Below are positions 32,464 to 44,430 of a stretch of DNA of 64,000 bases, piece by piece. The notes beneath the pieces were generated by a model. That model made no database searches. It was not told where the DNA came from and saw nothing but the letters and a program-made list of their open reading frames with translations. The translations under genes and the position numbers were made by a program. The stretch lies in contig JAHLEZ010000009.1 of assembly GCA_020726505.1 (NCBI GenBank), positions 2,232,001-2,296,000 on the forward strand, read 5' to 3'. Each line of letters begins with the position of its first letter. The stretch's first letter is position 1. The DNA is from Leptodontidium sp. MPI-SDFR-AT-0119. Its lineage: Eukaryota > Ascomycota > Leotiomycetes > Helotiales > Leptodontidiaceae.

Positions 32464-35400
32464 TTATCCGTTTACGGTTAGATGCGACAGGAGAAACGCC
32501 TCCAGATCGGGGGAAATATCATCATTCGGCACGGCGTTCGAGTCTCTTGCTAGATCCAAGGCGGTTTTGTTGTCAGTTGTTCTAGCATGCCAGTCCAAAC
32601 CAGGTATTCCATCTAACAGCTTGATCGTGTCTAACTGGCGCCAAGACGCTGCGATATGAAGTGGGGTCCAACCCTCGCTGCCGGCTCCATTCACATCAGC
32701 GCCACCATCGATCATGAGTTTGGTGATTTCGACTATGTCTTGGATATGCCCTTCGCCAGCAATTGCAAGATGCAGAAAAGGCGTAAATCCCCCATACAAA
32801 GAATATTGCATCTGATTGACATTAGCACCATATTCGAGAAGAATCTTGACCGGCTCGACCCAGCAGTGTTCCACTGCCCATGCTAGCGGTGTTTGCATAC
32901 GATGATCAGGTTTGTTAATCAAATCCTCCCTTATATCCGCCCAGTGTGGGGGACAATATATTCCAATATATATTGGCCCAATATGAAGGTCAACGATATT
33001 ATCGCAATATAAAGTCTCTTATATCGTATCGACCGTATCGAAGAAGCCTCATATCGTATTGTTGACCCAATATATCGCGATATAAACGATATGCCAAGCC
33101 CTCAGACACTTCCTTATTAAACCTCAAACTTTTGATGATTTTTGGTTTAAATACTAAGAAGGCTTATTTTTAGTACTTATTTATAGTATAACTGTATTAA
33201 ATATGTCATATATGTATGATTTCCAATTTTTTCTTTACTTAATCTAAGACACGATTTTATCATGTGACTAGAATTCGCCTTGAAAATTAACGATTTTCTT
33301 TCTAAAACTATAAGAAATACACGTATAAATCCGCACTTAATATATTGTTATATCGCGATATATTGGCCATATTAGTGTATTGTAAGAGCATCATATTGTA
33401 TCGACCGCAATATGACTTTCTCTATATCGTATCGATATATCGCGACAATATGATATATCGCCATATTGTCCCCCACACTGTATCCGCCGGTATAGATGAA
33501 AGATATTCTCTTAGACTGATTGTTGTTGTTGCGTGGAGAAGGACGTCGTGAAGAAAAGTCCATTTCGTTCCCTGGAGATATTCGAGCCAGAGTTCCCCAG
33601 ATGTTGTATTTAGCAAGAGATTGGCGATGTCTACAGCCTTTTTTGTCGAAAATGCTGATGTTGAAGAGGCCTTAGCGTGAGCTACTAATGCGTGCCCAAG
33701 CAGGATATCACTTGGTCTGCTGTACAAGACTGAGCCAGATTCTTCGACCGATGTCATACAGAGAGGATAACATACTTGCCGTAAGGATCATGTATATTCC
33801 CATCCACTCCTAAATCCAAAAACTCTTTCGTTAGTTTCATTGCTGATTCTCTTCCCAAAGACGTCCAGACGTAATGTGTAGAATACTGCAAATGCTGTTT
33901 AAACTACCTAGAGGAGAACAACAATAAATGTACCTACATAGAGGAGATTAAATCCAGCGGGGTCGACATCATGAATAGAAGCCGCAGAGGTACAAAGCAG
34001 TCTCCGGATCTTCTTAACATCTCCTGAAGTGATTGCAATATGAATCTCGGAGTCGAATGCGACGGTAACAGTCGTTGAAAGAGTACAACAGAGTGGAAGG
34101 AACGATATATCCAGCGATTGCAATAGCCATTTCACTACCCTAGGGAGAATTAATATAGGGCGACCATCACGAGACCGGCCAGAGCGAGAAGCTGGATCCT
34201 TGGACTCTCCCAAAATAGCCTCGCGAACAGTTCGAATAGCATTAGAAGCAATGAATTCCATTACGGCACTAACACCCTTTATATTCCTGCGGCGTTCAAT
34301 CCCTAGAACATATTGGGCCGGATCGGTGTCAACCATCACCAAACCAGCGGCGGAAGAGCTTTTCGAGTTGTTTCTAGACGTAACACCGGATACCTTTAAT
34401 ACTTCGGATGGGACTTGACCCTGTGATTCCTCTTTGAGGTGGTCGCTGATTGCGTTCATTTGAGAGACAATTCGATGAACTGGCCAACTTAGGTCTCTCA
34501 ACAGCCGTTCCAACTGGTCGCTCTGGAGAGTCAGAGCCTTCATCGCCTCGACTGCATCGTTGATCTTAGTCTCGTTGCCCTCCAGAATCTCCCCTGAGAT
34601 GAGCTTTATGTAGTCATCTACCTCTGTCGATCTTTTTTTAATATCCTGTGTAAACCTGCTGGTTATCTCTTCGAGACGAAATATGCTCTTAAGAATTCTG
34701 GCTCCAGTCTTCTGTTTATAGTAGCGGCCAGCCTCTAAAAGAAACTCGAAGACACTCGTATACAATCCGACGATAGACCGATAAAGTGGCAACTTTAAGC
34801 TCGATTCCCGTTGAAGGTAGAGGCGTTCAATAACCTCAAATCTTGCAATCAGATTGAACATTAGTTCTAACCCTTCGAAGATAGCGATATTGGTTTGTAT
34901 GTCATTTATGGCGGCTTGCAAAGACAGTGAGAACGGGAATAATATTCTAGGAAGCGCTAGTAACGCACTTGGAGAACAAACCGGGCGGCCCCCCATGGGA
35001 GGGCAGCATGTGCAGTATCGTACTGAGCGATAGCATCTCCGATACCTGCAGGAAGTCAGGTTCTAGAATCTGAAGTTGGATTTCTGAGTTTTACTTATAC
35101 CTTTAAACTTCTCAATCCAAATTGCCATCCTGACAAATATATCTCGAACGATCACGAATTCTCCTTTCTTGTACTTCCACTTCCATCCTTTCTGTCGGCA
35201 AGTAAATTCAGCAGCTTGTACAAGTGCGAGAACTTCCTCCAGAATCTTTCGTCTGTCATTACTGCATGATTGTAAGGACGCGATATCCTCATGCTACGAA
35301 GTCTTAGCCTTCCATTATCCCGAAGTCTTAGTAGCCTCACCAAATCAGCTGACCGCACCTCAAAGTTTGCAGCCGCCTTTGCCCACACACTTTCTACATG

Positions 35401-35506
35401 CCTGTGAAGTCAGCAAAAGGGCAGTCAAGAACGATGCCATGAGTCGAGAAAGTTTTTACCTGATAGATAAATGCAGGGCTTGACTATCTGAAGAAGAAGT
35501 TGTCAT
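32464..35506 (-). pseudogene. DUF7708-like / ankyrin-repeat gene broken by a hAT MITE
   Basis: ATG at 35506, exons near 35506-35460, 35401-35101 (internal structure unclear, one extra frame change around 35290), 35045-34969, 34915-33937, 33885-33777 and 33719-32464. It encodes a fungal NLR-type helical N-terminus resembling DUF7708 (KKGEFVIVRDIFVRMAIWIE, AAINDIQTNIAIFEGLELM, LYLQRESSLKL), a low-complexity linker, and about four ankyrin repeats (RMQTPLAWAVEH, GGFTPFLHLAIAGEG, EGWTPLHIAASW, NKTALDLARD). No NACHT P-loop is seen. Three defects: a 539-bp MITE within the last exon; CAA at the acceptor before 34915 where CAG is needed for frame; and the unresolved frame change. Removing the MITE and one target copy restores an uninterrupted frame (SSIPADIREDLINKPD), so the insertion is recent relative to gene decay. 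Confidence 0.78.
32942..33480. mobile_element. 539-bp hAT-type MITE
   Basis: Perfect 18-bp terminal inverted repeats beginning CAGTGTGGGGGACAATAT, and an 8-bp direct target duplication TATCCGCC at 32934-32941 and 33481-33488. TIRs of CAGTG type plus 8-bp duplications are diagnostic of hAT elements. The interior is AT-rich and full of self-complementary ATATCG/CGATAT motifs, with no transposase. It interrupts the ankyrin gene. Confidence 0.96.
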
Positions 35507-36884
35507 TGGAAGGGAAAGTGGAGTTTGAGGAGCAGGTCAAAGAATGGCAACTAGGTTTGAGTTGTAGATCATTTATTAAGAGTGACCATTAAGATAAAGA
35601 GGGGGAAATTGTGCCACAGCGCGGATCAATGTATCTTGTCCAACCATGCCATTGGGTCGCAAGAGAAGGCTGCTGAGCACAAACAAACACTGAGCTTGTA
35701 TTCCCCCACCCACCTTCTGACAGGCTACTATGAAACGAAGCCTCGGGGCAAGGTATTTAGGGCTGTGGTTTTGTTCTGCACTAACCCAATTGTACATATT
35801 TTGAATCTTTTCCTGATCCATTTCCTTCTCAAATATTTTAGTGAACCTAGCCCACGCAGCTTGCTCTATAGCGCACCGTTTTGCGCGGAACCTCTTCTTT
35901 GAAGTCCTGTCTAATGACTCGAAAATGGAGAAATCAGGAGTACACTAGGGAGGTTGAGAAGGGGAAGGTTATGCTGCTTTGCAAGGTAGTAGTAGCGATA
36001 CTCGTGTGTGCTGAATCGGCGTCTTGACTAAGGGTTAAATCGCGATCTTAAAGCTCATCGTTGATAGTTGGAAGGATGTAATTGAGGTAACACTTTGTCG
36101 TCATTTTGCCAACGTTATTTGGCACCTCATAAGTGATAACCCTCCTGTAGTTATACCCTACAGTTACAAAGACGCTCAGGAGCTTGAGTGGCTGCTCTTC
36201 TCGTGCCTTGGCTTTCGTGTCTTTAGATATGACCTTGTGAACATTCCAAGGGCTTCTCTCGCTCTGCTTTTCCACGCCGACGCTCCTTACGCTTTGTGGT
36301 TTGAGGGCGATTCCTAGGTGGAACTCATCGCAGAAGGCTATATCCAGCCAGTTCTTTGAATGAGGCCTAAGAGGCAACTGTATATCGACCCAATTCAACC
36401 GACTCGTAGCCTGTTTCATATCCAAATCTCTCTCTTCTTCACAGACTGCATTTATGATGTCCTCGTCCTTTCTGCATGCACACAGGACACTCTATGGCTC
36501 GATGTCTCGTACGCCGGGTGGTTTAAAGTGTAAGATTCGAGGAACTGTGACACCAGCGTTCTCTGCAATGCTTAACCAAGGCATGCCTTTATCGTCGAGA
36601 GGCACTTTCGGTTCATCTAAGTAATCGGCAATCGCAGCTGTTTTGGACCGTTTAAGAGCTCTCTTTACGCCGCGTGGGTCTGGGTCAAGATCTTATCGAT
36701 TGTGGAGCATTCAAACTTCTTTTTAGTAACTATTCGAGTGTGCGTACGTTCTAGGAGGTTGGTAAAGTCGCGGATAAGAGACTAAGGGATTGGCGTATTG
36801 ATTGCTTGAGATATGCATTTTGCGACGATAACTGCGGTACGCTGAGGGGTATTCGCATGCCCTTCTTTTATATATAACTCGGGT

Positions 36885-37060
36885 TGTTAGTTTAATAATC
36901 GTCACGTTCTAGTCACATGCCCGCTTATCGAGCATTTAAGGAGAGCTCTCGTACAAAGCTCTCCTTTTCTTAAATACACATTTTTACTATACTAGGACCC
37001 CCCCCCCTAAATGTGTCGATTCTGAACCGGAATTAGTGGTACCACCTAAGTATAACGATA
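36885..37060. repeat. Left LTR of the small LTR element
   Basis: 176 bp. Contains the near-palindrome GAGAGCTCTCGTACAAAGCT followed by CTCC, a C9-C10 run, and GGAATTAGTGGTACCACC. More AT-shifted than the right LTR. Confidence 0.92.
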
Positions 37061-38353
37061 TTAATTAATCTAGTCAATTGCTTAGCTATTAATTAATAAG
37101 TTTATTAGCTAAACTCGATGATTCTAAGTCCTTGTATAGCAAAAGCTCGAGTACAAAGAATGTTTCGAAGCCGGCGAGTAAATAAACTCGAATAAAAGGC
37201 AGGAATAAATAACACTATAACCCGTCGAAACTCGAATTATTTATAAGCCTAAAGTAAGGGATAAGAACTACTTAATTCGACTAAGACACTCTAAACCCCC
37301 TTCTCCTTATATTATAGTCGACTTCTTACGTACGCCACTTATTAACCTCTTTATTAAGCTAGCTTAATAAACCCCCCTTTATAATCAACCTACTACCTCG
37401 ACGACTCTGAACCCCCTCTTCCTTACTATAGACGACCCTCCTACGGCACGCTTACCTTCGACCTCTTCGCTGAGTTAATCGAAGCTCCCTCTTTCGAAAC
37501 ACTTATTCAAAGAACCTCTTCTTCCTCGAATTACTCCTTTTTCTCTGTTATAACGACCCCCGCAGTAATAAGTTCGAAGCCGGCGAGATTCTCTTGAGTA
37601 GAAGGCAAGACGATTACTTCCTTTCGAATACACCCCTTTTCCTTTATCGCAAACGACCTCTTACGGTAATACGTTTAACTTCGACCTCTTTATTAAGCTA
37701 GCTCGAAACCCCTCGATCTCACCGCAGCCGACCTCTTACGTACCTCTTTTACACGCCTTAAAACGCGTTAATCGTTAACTTCTTATTAAGTTAGCTTAAC
37801 GAACTTCATACTATAGTCGATCTCTTACGTATTTCTTTTATACGCCTTAGAACGCGTTAATCGTTAACCTCTTAATAAGCGAGCTTAACGAACCTCATAT
37901 TATAATCGACCTCTTACGTATACTAAGTATTAACCTCTTTATTAAATTAGCTTAACGACACCCCTTTCACCTTTTAATTCTCCCTCTTTCTCTTAAGGCC
38001 ACGTCACTTTATCTTTTAGTAATTAAGCCTTAGCGAGCTCCACACGTATTAATAGTAATTTCGGCTTTCGACATAGACTTATTTTAGACAGTAATTTTAG
38101 TAATTTCCGTATATAAGCTTTTACTAAACCTTATTCAATACCTCTTACGAGAGTCGTCTTTCCTTTTAGAGTCTTTATATAGCGTGGGAGGTATATCGAG
38201 GTAGTAAGAGCCTTATTTAAGGCAATATATACTTAATTTCGCGTTACTTTTTGTCCTTTGTATTTAGTCGCTCGTTTATTTACTTCTTTGACTTGTCGAT
38301 TATTAACTAAGTTAGTTTAAGGGAGACGTCTTTCGAAAAGGAAATTTTGCTAA

Positions 38354-38521
38354 TATTAGTTTAATAATCGTCACGTTCTAGTCACATGCCCGCTTATCGA
38401 GTATTTGAGGAGAGCTCTCGTACAGAGCTCTCCTTTCCTTGAATACACTATACCGGGACCCCCCCCCTTAAATGTGTCGATTCTGAACCGGAATCAGTGG
38501 TACCACCCGAGTATAACGACA
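38354..38521. repeat. Right LTR of the small LTR element
   Basis: 168 bp, direct copy of 36885-37060. Differences between the two are mainly C/T and G/A, with a short deletion near the middle. Confidence 0.92.
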
Positions 38522-38576
38522 CGGGTGGAGGCGTGTAATATCGCGCGCGCGACTTACGAGGCTTGAATCGATCCAT

Positions 38577-38897
38577 GGTTGACTAGAAGAGTAAAAAGTG
38601 GCTTGTTTACATATAAAATAAGGCGATTTAGGGGGACGCACACGTGCCAATATCGGCCTCTTTTCTAGAAAATAGGCATCTAAAGCTTTGGTCGCTAGTG
38701 AATACCGGACTGGCCGGGCAATGACTAATCAAGAGATCATAAGGCTGTTAAGGCTCAAGCTGAACACCAATTGCAAGACTGAAGCTTCTTACAAACAAGT
38801 TCGCGCAATCCGCCCTAATATGATTTCTACCTCTTAATAATCAAGCACCGAGACCATCCATTACCCATGCTCATGCCATGGGAACCACTTATTGCAG
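38577..38897. other. Intergenic region
   Basis: 5' flank of the split transposase gene and upstream side of the UCH relic. The first exon expected for the latter was not found here. Confidence 0.45.
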
Positions 38898-39695
38898 CAA
38901 ACATTTCATCCCCCTGGAATCTAACCCTAAGTTGTTCTCGGAACTCATGTAGCAGCTAGGCGGCAGTTCTTCACTATCCTTTGTTGACGTGTTTTCTATC
39001 AATGACCCGGATCTTATTGCCTGCTCTCGCAGGCCCGTTATTGCCTTGCTTTTGACTTTCCCAACAACTCGGCTCTATGAAGAAGACAAGAAATCAGAGG
39101 AAGATCAATTGAAAGCTGCTTCGCCAAAGGAACTGCCTAGCGACATTTTGTGGTTTAAGCAAACCATTAACAATGCTTGTGGGCTCTATGGCCTTTTGCA
39201 CGCTGTTTGTAGCTCGGCGGCTCGGAGATTCTTGAGTATGTCGAAACTCCCAAGACCTGATATGGTGTGACTCTTCCATACAAAGTCAACATGCTCATCT
39301 ACCTTTCTATAGTACCCGAATCCTTCTTGCACAAATTGATCAAAGAATCGTCTTCCTTGTCAGTAAACGAGCGTGCCTTCCTCCTCGAAAACTCTGATTT
39401 CCTCGAAGAAGCCTACCGAAATATCGCTATGCAGGGTGACTCCGCAGTCCCTGAAGATGCGGAAGAGGAAGTAGACTATCACTACATATGCTTTGTCTCC
39501 TCTAGTGAAAGCAATCACGTCTATGAGTTGGATGGTGATAGGCTTGGTCCTGTTGATCGAGGGACTATAATTGCTCAAGACGAGGACATGCTGGGACAAG
39601 GAATGCTAGCACACATCGGGGCTTTCATGCGGAGATACCAGCACGAGAACATAGGTTTCAATCTGATAGCCCTTGTGGTCTCGGATGATACTTAG
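38898..39695 (+). pseudogene. UCH-family (peptidase C12) deubiquitinase pseudogene
   Basis: Exons 38898-39235 and 39313-39695 separated by a 77-bp intron (GTATGT...CTATAG). The frame reads KHFIPLESNPKLFSELM, a TAG at 38950-38952, then LSFVDVFSINDPDLIA and KQTINNACGLYGLLHAV, which holds the oxyanion Gln and catalytic Cys. It continues with EVDYHYICFV (catalytic His) and VYELDGDRLGPVDRG (catalytic Asp). UCH enzymes remove small adducts from ubiquitin C-termini. All four active-site residues survive, but the nonsense codon and the lack of a start exon argue against function. The protein resembles the L1/L3-size class of about 230 residues. Confidence 0.82.
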
Positions 39696-41740
39696 AGGAA
39701 GCTACAGCATGCCGAAGGGTTAGGGTTAGACATCAGACGGGAAGAACGGGGTGGGGGAAGGGAAGAGGGAGAGGTGAAGGGAGAGGTGGAGAAACGGACT
39801 AGCAAGTACAGTTTACTAGCTGCAGAGCTGGGAGTAATCCTACATATGGACTAAAGGTTGCGCAGCATCGTGCACTTTCGCGTGTTCTATCATAGTTCGC
39901 AGGTTCAATACAGAATAAACCCTGGCGCACTTGGGATCCAATGCCTTCAAATAATCATTGTTTGAGGGGAAGCTATACAAATCGCCTGCTCAATATTCAC
40001 AGCCAACGTAACACCCTACAGAATAGACTGCGGGGTCAGTCTCCAATGCCTTGCATACTGCAGGCGTGTCACTGCCTCGAGCCACTGCATAATGTCGGGA
40101 TCTGCAGCCGGGATTCTTTTACAGCGAGAACGTCTCCCTGGCCTGATAGCTCAGCGTGAACTTCAGGTATTTGCAGATTGGCTTGGTGTCAAGGGCCGGG
40201 CGTTTGAGGCTATCAACGCGAGGCTATCAACGCAGGTCGTTCGGAATGTATTGATATGGAGAAAAATAAACAAGTCAGGCCACTGTTGAGGGCTCTTCGC
40301 TTCGATGATGAGGTACAACACCAATTTCCAATACGATGTTCAGTCTAATCAAAAACCAGAACCCAAATTTACGCTTCAAAGTGTTCTGCATCAAAGGAAG
40401 CGGCTACATTGATACCGTAAAGGACGGTCGTCTTATTCCGGTTCGACAAGAATCCAAGGACGAAATCCTAACTACGTCCAACTCACCAAAACCTTCTGAG
40501 GAAGAGCTCGATACAACTGATAGTGAGAGAGTGGGTATATTTTGACCGAGGTTGTCGACAATCGTTTGGGAGGGGTCATTGCCAGTAGAGTGCGACCAGA
40601 GGGAGGAAGGATAGTGGGAGGAGGGCAGAAAAAGGCAGTAGTAGAAGGTAGAGGGTAAAGAATAAGAATGGGATATAGAAGATTAGAGAGTGCTGGAGAG
40701 ACGACATGAGTTGATCCGCAGGACGAGACATGGAACCCACCAGAGGCATCAGCAGTTCTTATGTCCATCTTGAGGACAGGTGGATCGCGAGAGGGAGCCT
40801 CTTTTGGTCCTTTTGTGCCCTCAAGAAACGGAGGGTCATCAACCAGCATGGACGACGATGACAGAGATGGTGAGCCCAGCATAGGGTACACATGGGGTTT
40901 AGAATAACCAATAGGTGCGCCGTTCCTGGATCCACTAGGGGGTAAGGTGCGTAGAGAGTAGGAGTGGGAATAGCTAAAATCTAGTTAGCAGACCCTTTAA
41001 AACAGCGGCCAAACTCCTCGAAAACAGCGACCAGCTAACTGCTTTACTATTAAATAAAGTATAATGTGGGTCTGTCTAGAGGGACAGGATCTATCGGTGA
41101 AGGGGTGTGATCAAGTTTGATTACCGGGGACTCGTTCTAGCTCCCTCTGATCCTGCTCGCCAGGAGTTGATATTCTCAATAGTACTACTAGGATAGGACC
41201 CATCTCAAAGACACCGCGAGGGTGACTACCAGTTTCAAGCTGCTAGGGGGTGGTTGGCAGAGGTGAGGTGGTGGAGACTGCGCGTGAAGAGGTACGGAGG
41301 AGAGGTGAGCGCGACGTGAGGCGAGGGTGAGCAAAGTGGCGAGGGGTCACGTGCGCCGTGGCTTTGGCGAGCATCCAACCTGAGCCGACGATGCGTTTCG
41401 GCTGATTAGGCAACGATTGGAGGGGTGGCGTGCTTCGGAGCGTTCTACCAACGACCCTCCCATTTATTTCCTTTTAGGCTGCCTCTGCCTACACCGCAGA
41501 GCTTTCTCTCGCTGCGTCGTCGTCGTCTGCCCTTCAGCTGCGAGAGCCAGAACATGAGCCAAGAAGGAGAGAGAGCACTAATCTGTATTACACTTGGAGG
41601 ATCTATGACTGCTTTATTTCACAGATGGTTTAGGAGAACCTCCCTAAAAATCAGGTTTGCCACCTGAATAAGCATCACATCTCTTGCAGAGTGGCATATG
41701 CACAGGGCACAAGTCGTAGGGAGTAGATTCTAGTCCTAAT
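39696..41740. other. Gene-poor region with two weak open frames
   Basis: A 69-codon frame at 40336-40545 (MFSLIKNQNPNLRFKVFCIK) and an antisense 139-codon frame at 40891-40472 (Ser/Pro-rich, MYPMLGSPSLSSSS) overlap at their ends. Neither matches a family I know, and I call neither. Purine-rich GGGAGAGG tracts lie near 39750-39790, and a short TTAGGGTTAG at 39719. Confidence 0.4.
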
Positions 41741-44430
41741 TAAAAAAAAAAATTGCTAGGTCGAAACGAACGTAACAGCATCACAGGCGAATCAAGCTCA
41801 GTCATTTACCACTTAACAGACCTCAGTAACGGCGCTTAGAATAGCTCATACTGGGGTACCGGGCTCAATCTTCTGCGGCCCAAGATAATACTTTAAGTCC
41901 TCGTCCCTCCCCAAATCGTATTTTCTCGTGTAACCGCATAATTATACAGTGTGGCCGCACTCGAAGGATAGCGGTTTCATAGATTACGAGTCGCCGCTCT
42001 ATTTAGTGATGACTTGAAAAGCCAAGTCGCCTTTAGGCCTCGGCCACCTATTAGGAATCATAACAGTACTACGCTTACTTAGGAATTTAAATTCTATCCA
42101 CCTCGTCTTGTTAGGCTAGTATTACAGCTTCAGCTCATACTTCATCTACAATTCGCGCTCCACCACGATCCGACAAAAGTCGCGCAAAAAGGGCTAATAA
42201 TCCGACAGGTCGGGCGCAAGGAGACGGGAATATTCGTAGGCTTAGAGTAAGCCCTATTAGTCGACGAAGAAGTGGGTTCTATAGAGACTTAACTTAATAG
42301 AAAGCTTAACCGGGTACATGACTTTAATACTTTTATATTTAGGAACAGTAACGTCCTCGAAAATCATTATTTCGCCATCGTCGACGTCGTAGTGCTTGCG
42401 AATTAGCCGGATCGAGATACTAAGCGGAACCTAGTACTAAGTCAAGAGGGCGCGAAGATTAGCTAGATTAGACAAGTTAATTAAGGGAATATATTACACT
42501 TCCTTAATAAGAGGAAGACTACTATAAATTAAAGATAAGATGAGAGTGTCGTTAAGGATAGTCACTATTAACGTCTAAGGCAGACTTTAAACTAAGGCGA
42601 CGTAATAAGGTTTAGTACAAGAGTAAGGACTAGAAGTAAGCAGCGATATTTATAAATTTAAAACTTATAACGGCCTACTTTCTAGTAGAGCTAAATAAAT
42701 CACCTTTCTACCTTTATTATTTAGGTCTTTAATTAATAGTGTGCGTCTTAATTGCGGACCGGTCTCCCAAGCCCAGGTTTAGGTATCCGTGCATCGACGG
42801 CGACCAACAGACGCTGCAGCCTCGATGAGCTATTAGTTATGCGCCAAATTTTCTTACACAGAGCCTATACGAGCCAGCAGCTCTAATATTTTAGCAAATA
42901 TAAAAAGTCAGGAAAGCTAGTGAATACTTTGTGAGCATTGCTAGCTTTTATCTATAGGGTTCCGTTGCGCTCGGATTCGCGAATACTAGTTAGGTTACCC
43001 CAGGCAGGCGGCTTAGTCCTAGGAGAGTTTAGCCCGTTCGCTGTCTTAATAAATACCGCTAAGTAGTAGCAAGGAGCTTTAACTCCCCGACAAGGATATC
43101 ACTTTAAAGTCTCATAAACGCTTCCCTCTCTTTGCCTACGTCTTAGTAAACTTCGCAAAGGGCAGGTCTAAGAAAGTTATAAATGCCTACTAGAGCTACG
43201 CAATCTCATTAGTTTAGTCATTTATCTTATAGTAATTGGCCGCTATTCGTTCTTAATCGTAGTAAGGTGGGAATAAAAGGCAAGTTAATATACTAGTTAT
43301 ACAATTACTTAGTTGTTTTAGTTATTTAAAGCTTACCCACTTATAATAGCATAGATAGGATTAAAACCTATAGGCTATAAGCTGCCTTACCAAAAAGTAA
43401 GAATATACTTATTAGAAATATACTAAGTTGCTCGCTATAAGAGCCGAACCTCTTCTTACGACGCAGTCATATTTTCGTTAAAATTATAACATTATCTCGC
43501 GACTTAACTACCTCGTTTAATTATCTAGTTTAAAACCCCTTCTTCTAAAGAGGTAAACCGGTTCGGGTGCTACTAAATGCACTAGAGGCTACAATAGCTA
43601 CGTAGAAAAATCTTCTTTTGTACAAGGCTAAACTATTAGAGACAATCGTCGACGTGCGAGGACAAGAAGGGCACTATTTTATTAATTCCTATAGCTTTAA
43701 ATACTTTAAGTATTATTCTTAATACTTTATTACTAAGCTTTATAATACTTAAATAGTTCAAGAGTATTATCTCGCTAAATGTTAAGCGGTTCTAGAAGAC
43801 TCTTTAAATAATATTAATAGAGTTTATATGTTTAACTAAAGAATAAGGCGTTCTTAATAATAGTTTTACTTAGCCTAATATATTAATAGCTTCGAAGCGA
43901 GGCGCTTATTTAAAGACTTGGGCATAAAGTTAGTTTTAATATACGTAATAACTTACCTTCTATAACCCCCTATGTTAGTAGGTATCTACCGTGGTAGTCT
44001 GATTTTCTTGTTATTAACGATCTAAAGACACTTTAAAGACTTTTATAATCGAACGCGTAAGATCTAAACTTCTTAATAAAGCGGAATTCCTCCTACGAGG
44101 AAAATTCCGTTATATCAAGTATATTAAGTAAGTATACATAGTGATTTAAAAACTCACGATATACTAGTCTATAAAGGCCGTTAATAAATTATGTTACGAG
44201 CTTTCCTCTAGTAATTACTAATAAAACATCTATCGACTCCTCAAGCTTAGTAGACGTTCAGGACATTTAGAAAGGTTTTATATTAACCACTACTTTTATG
44301 ACGCATTACGAGGGCATCCGGTGGTATTATTAGAGTATATAGTCGTAAGATGACTTATTAATTTTTAAGAATTATAATTCTAATAGTTTTGTTATTAAAA
44401 GTAAGTATCGCTATCTTAATAACGAATAAT
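41741..44430. other. RIP-mutated block of unknown origin
   Basis: AT-rich with abundant stops on both strands. A leftward reading around 42420-42200 keeps a protein-like stretch (HYDVDDGEIMIFEDVTVPKY, MYPVKLSIKLSLYRTHFFVD), and another near 42050-41930 reads NRWPRPKGDLAFQVITK and FECGHT. These suggest a degraded gene that I cannot name. About 42790-43040 is less AT-shifted than its surroundings. Confidence 0.5.

Larger units (their letters stand above)
36885..38521. mobile_element. 1637-bp non-autonomous LTR element (TRIM-like), RIP-mutated
   Basis: Two direct LTRs (36885-37060 and 38354-38521) start TGTTAG (TATTAG in the second, a G-to-A change) and end AACGACA (AACGATA in the first). The flanks carry the 5-bp duplication CGGGT at 36880-36884 and 38522-38526. 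The 1293-bp interior is AT-rich, has degenerate repeated CTTATTAAGCTAGCTTAACG-like segments and no coding frame. It is inserted in codon 19 of the Tc1 transposase gene. Confidence 0.92.
35740..38576 (-). pseudogene. Tc1/mariner-type transposase gene split by an LTR element
   Basis: ATG at 38576: MDRFKPRKSRARYYTPPPE, then the frame is interrupted at 38522 by the small LTR element and resumes exactly at 36884 with LYIKEGHANTPQRTAVIVAK. It then decays: LIRDFTNLLERTHTRIVTKK, the first catalytic Asp in LDIAFCDEFHLGIAL, DADSAHTS around the second, and TPDFSIFESLDRTSKKRF around the third, ending near 35740 (EMDQEKIQNMYN). Several stops and frame changes. I could not identify terminal inverted repeats. 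Confidence 0.75.

Noticed and set aside
39717..39730. TTAGGGTTAG, like a telomere repeat
   Set aside because: Fewer than two units, inside ordinary sequence; chance occurrence.
44078..44112. GGAATTCC...GGAAAATTCC hairpin in the RIP block
   Set aside because: Short and imperfect; not associated with a terminator or element end.
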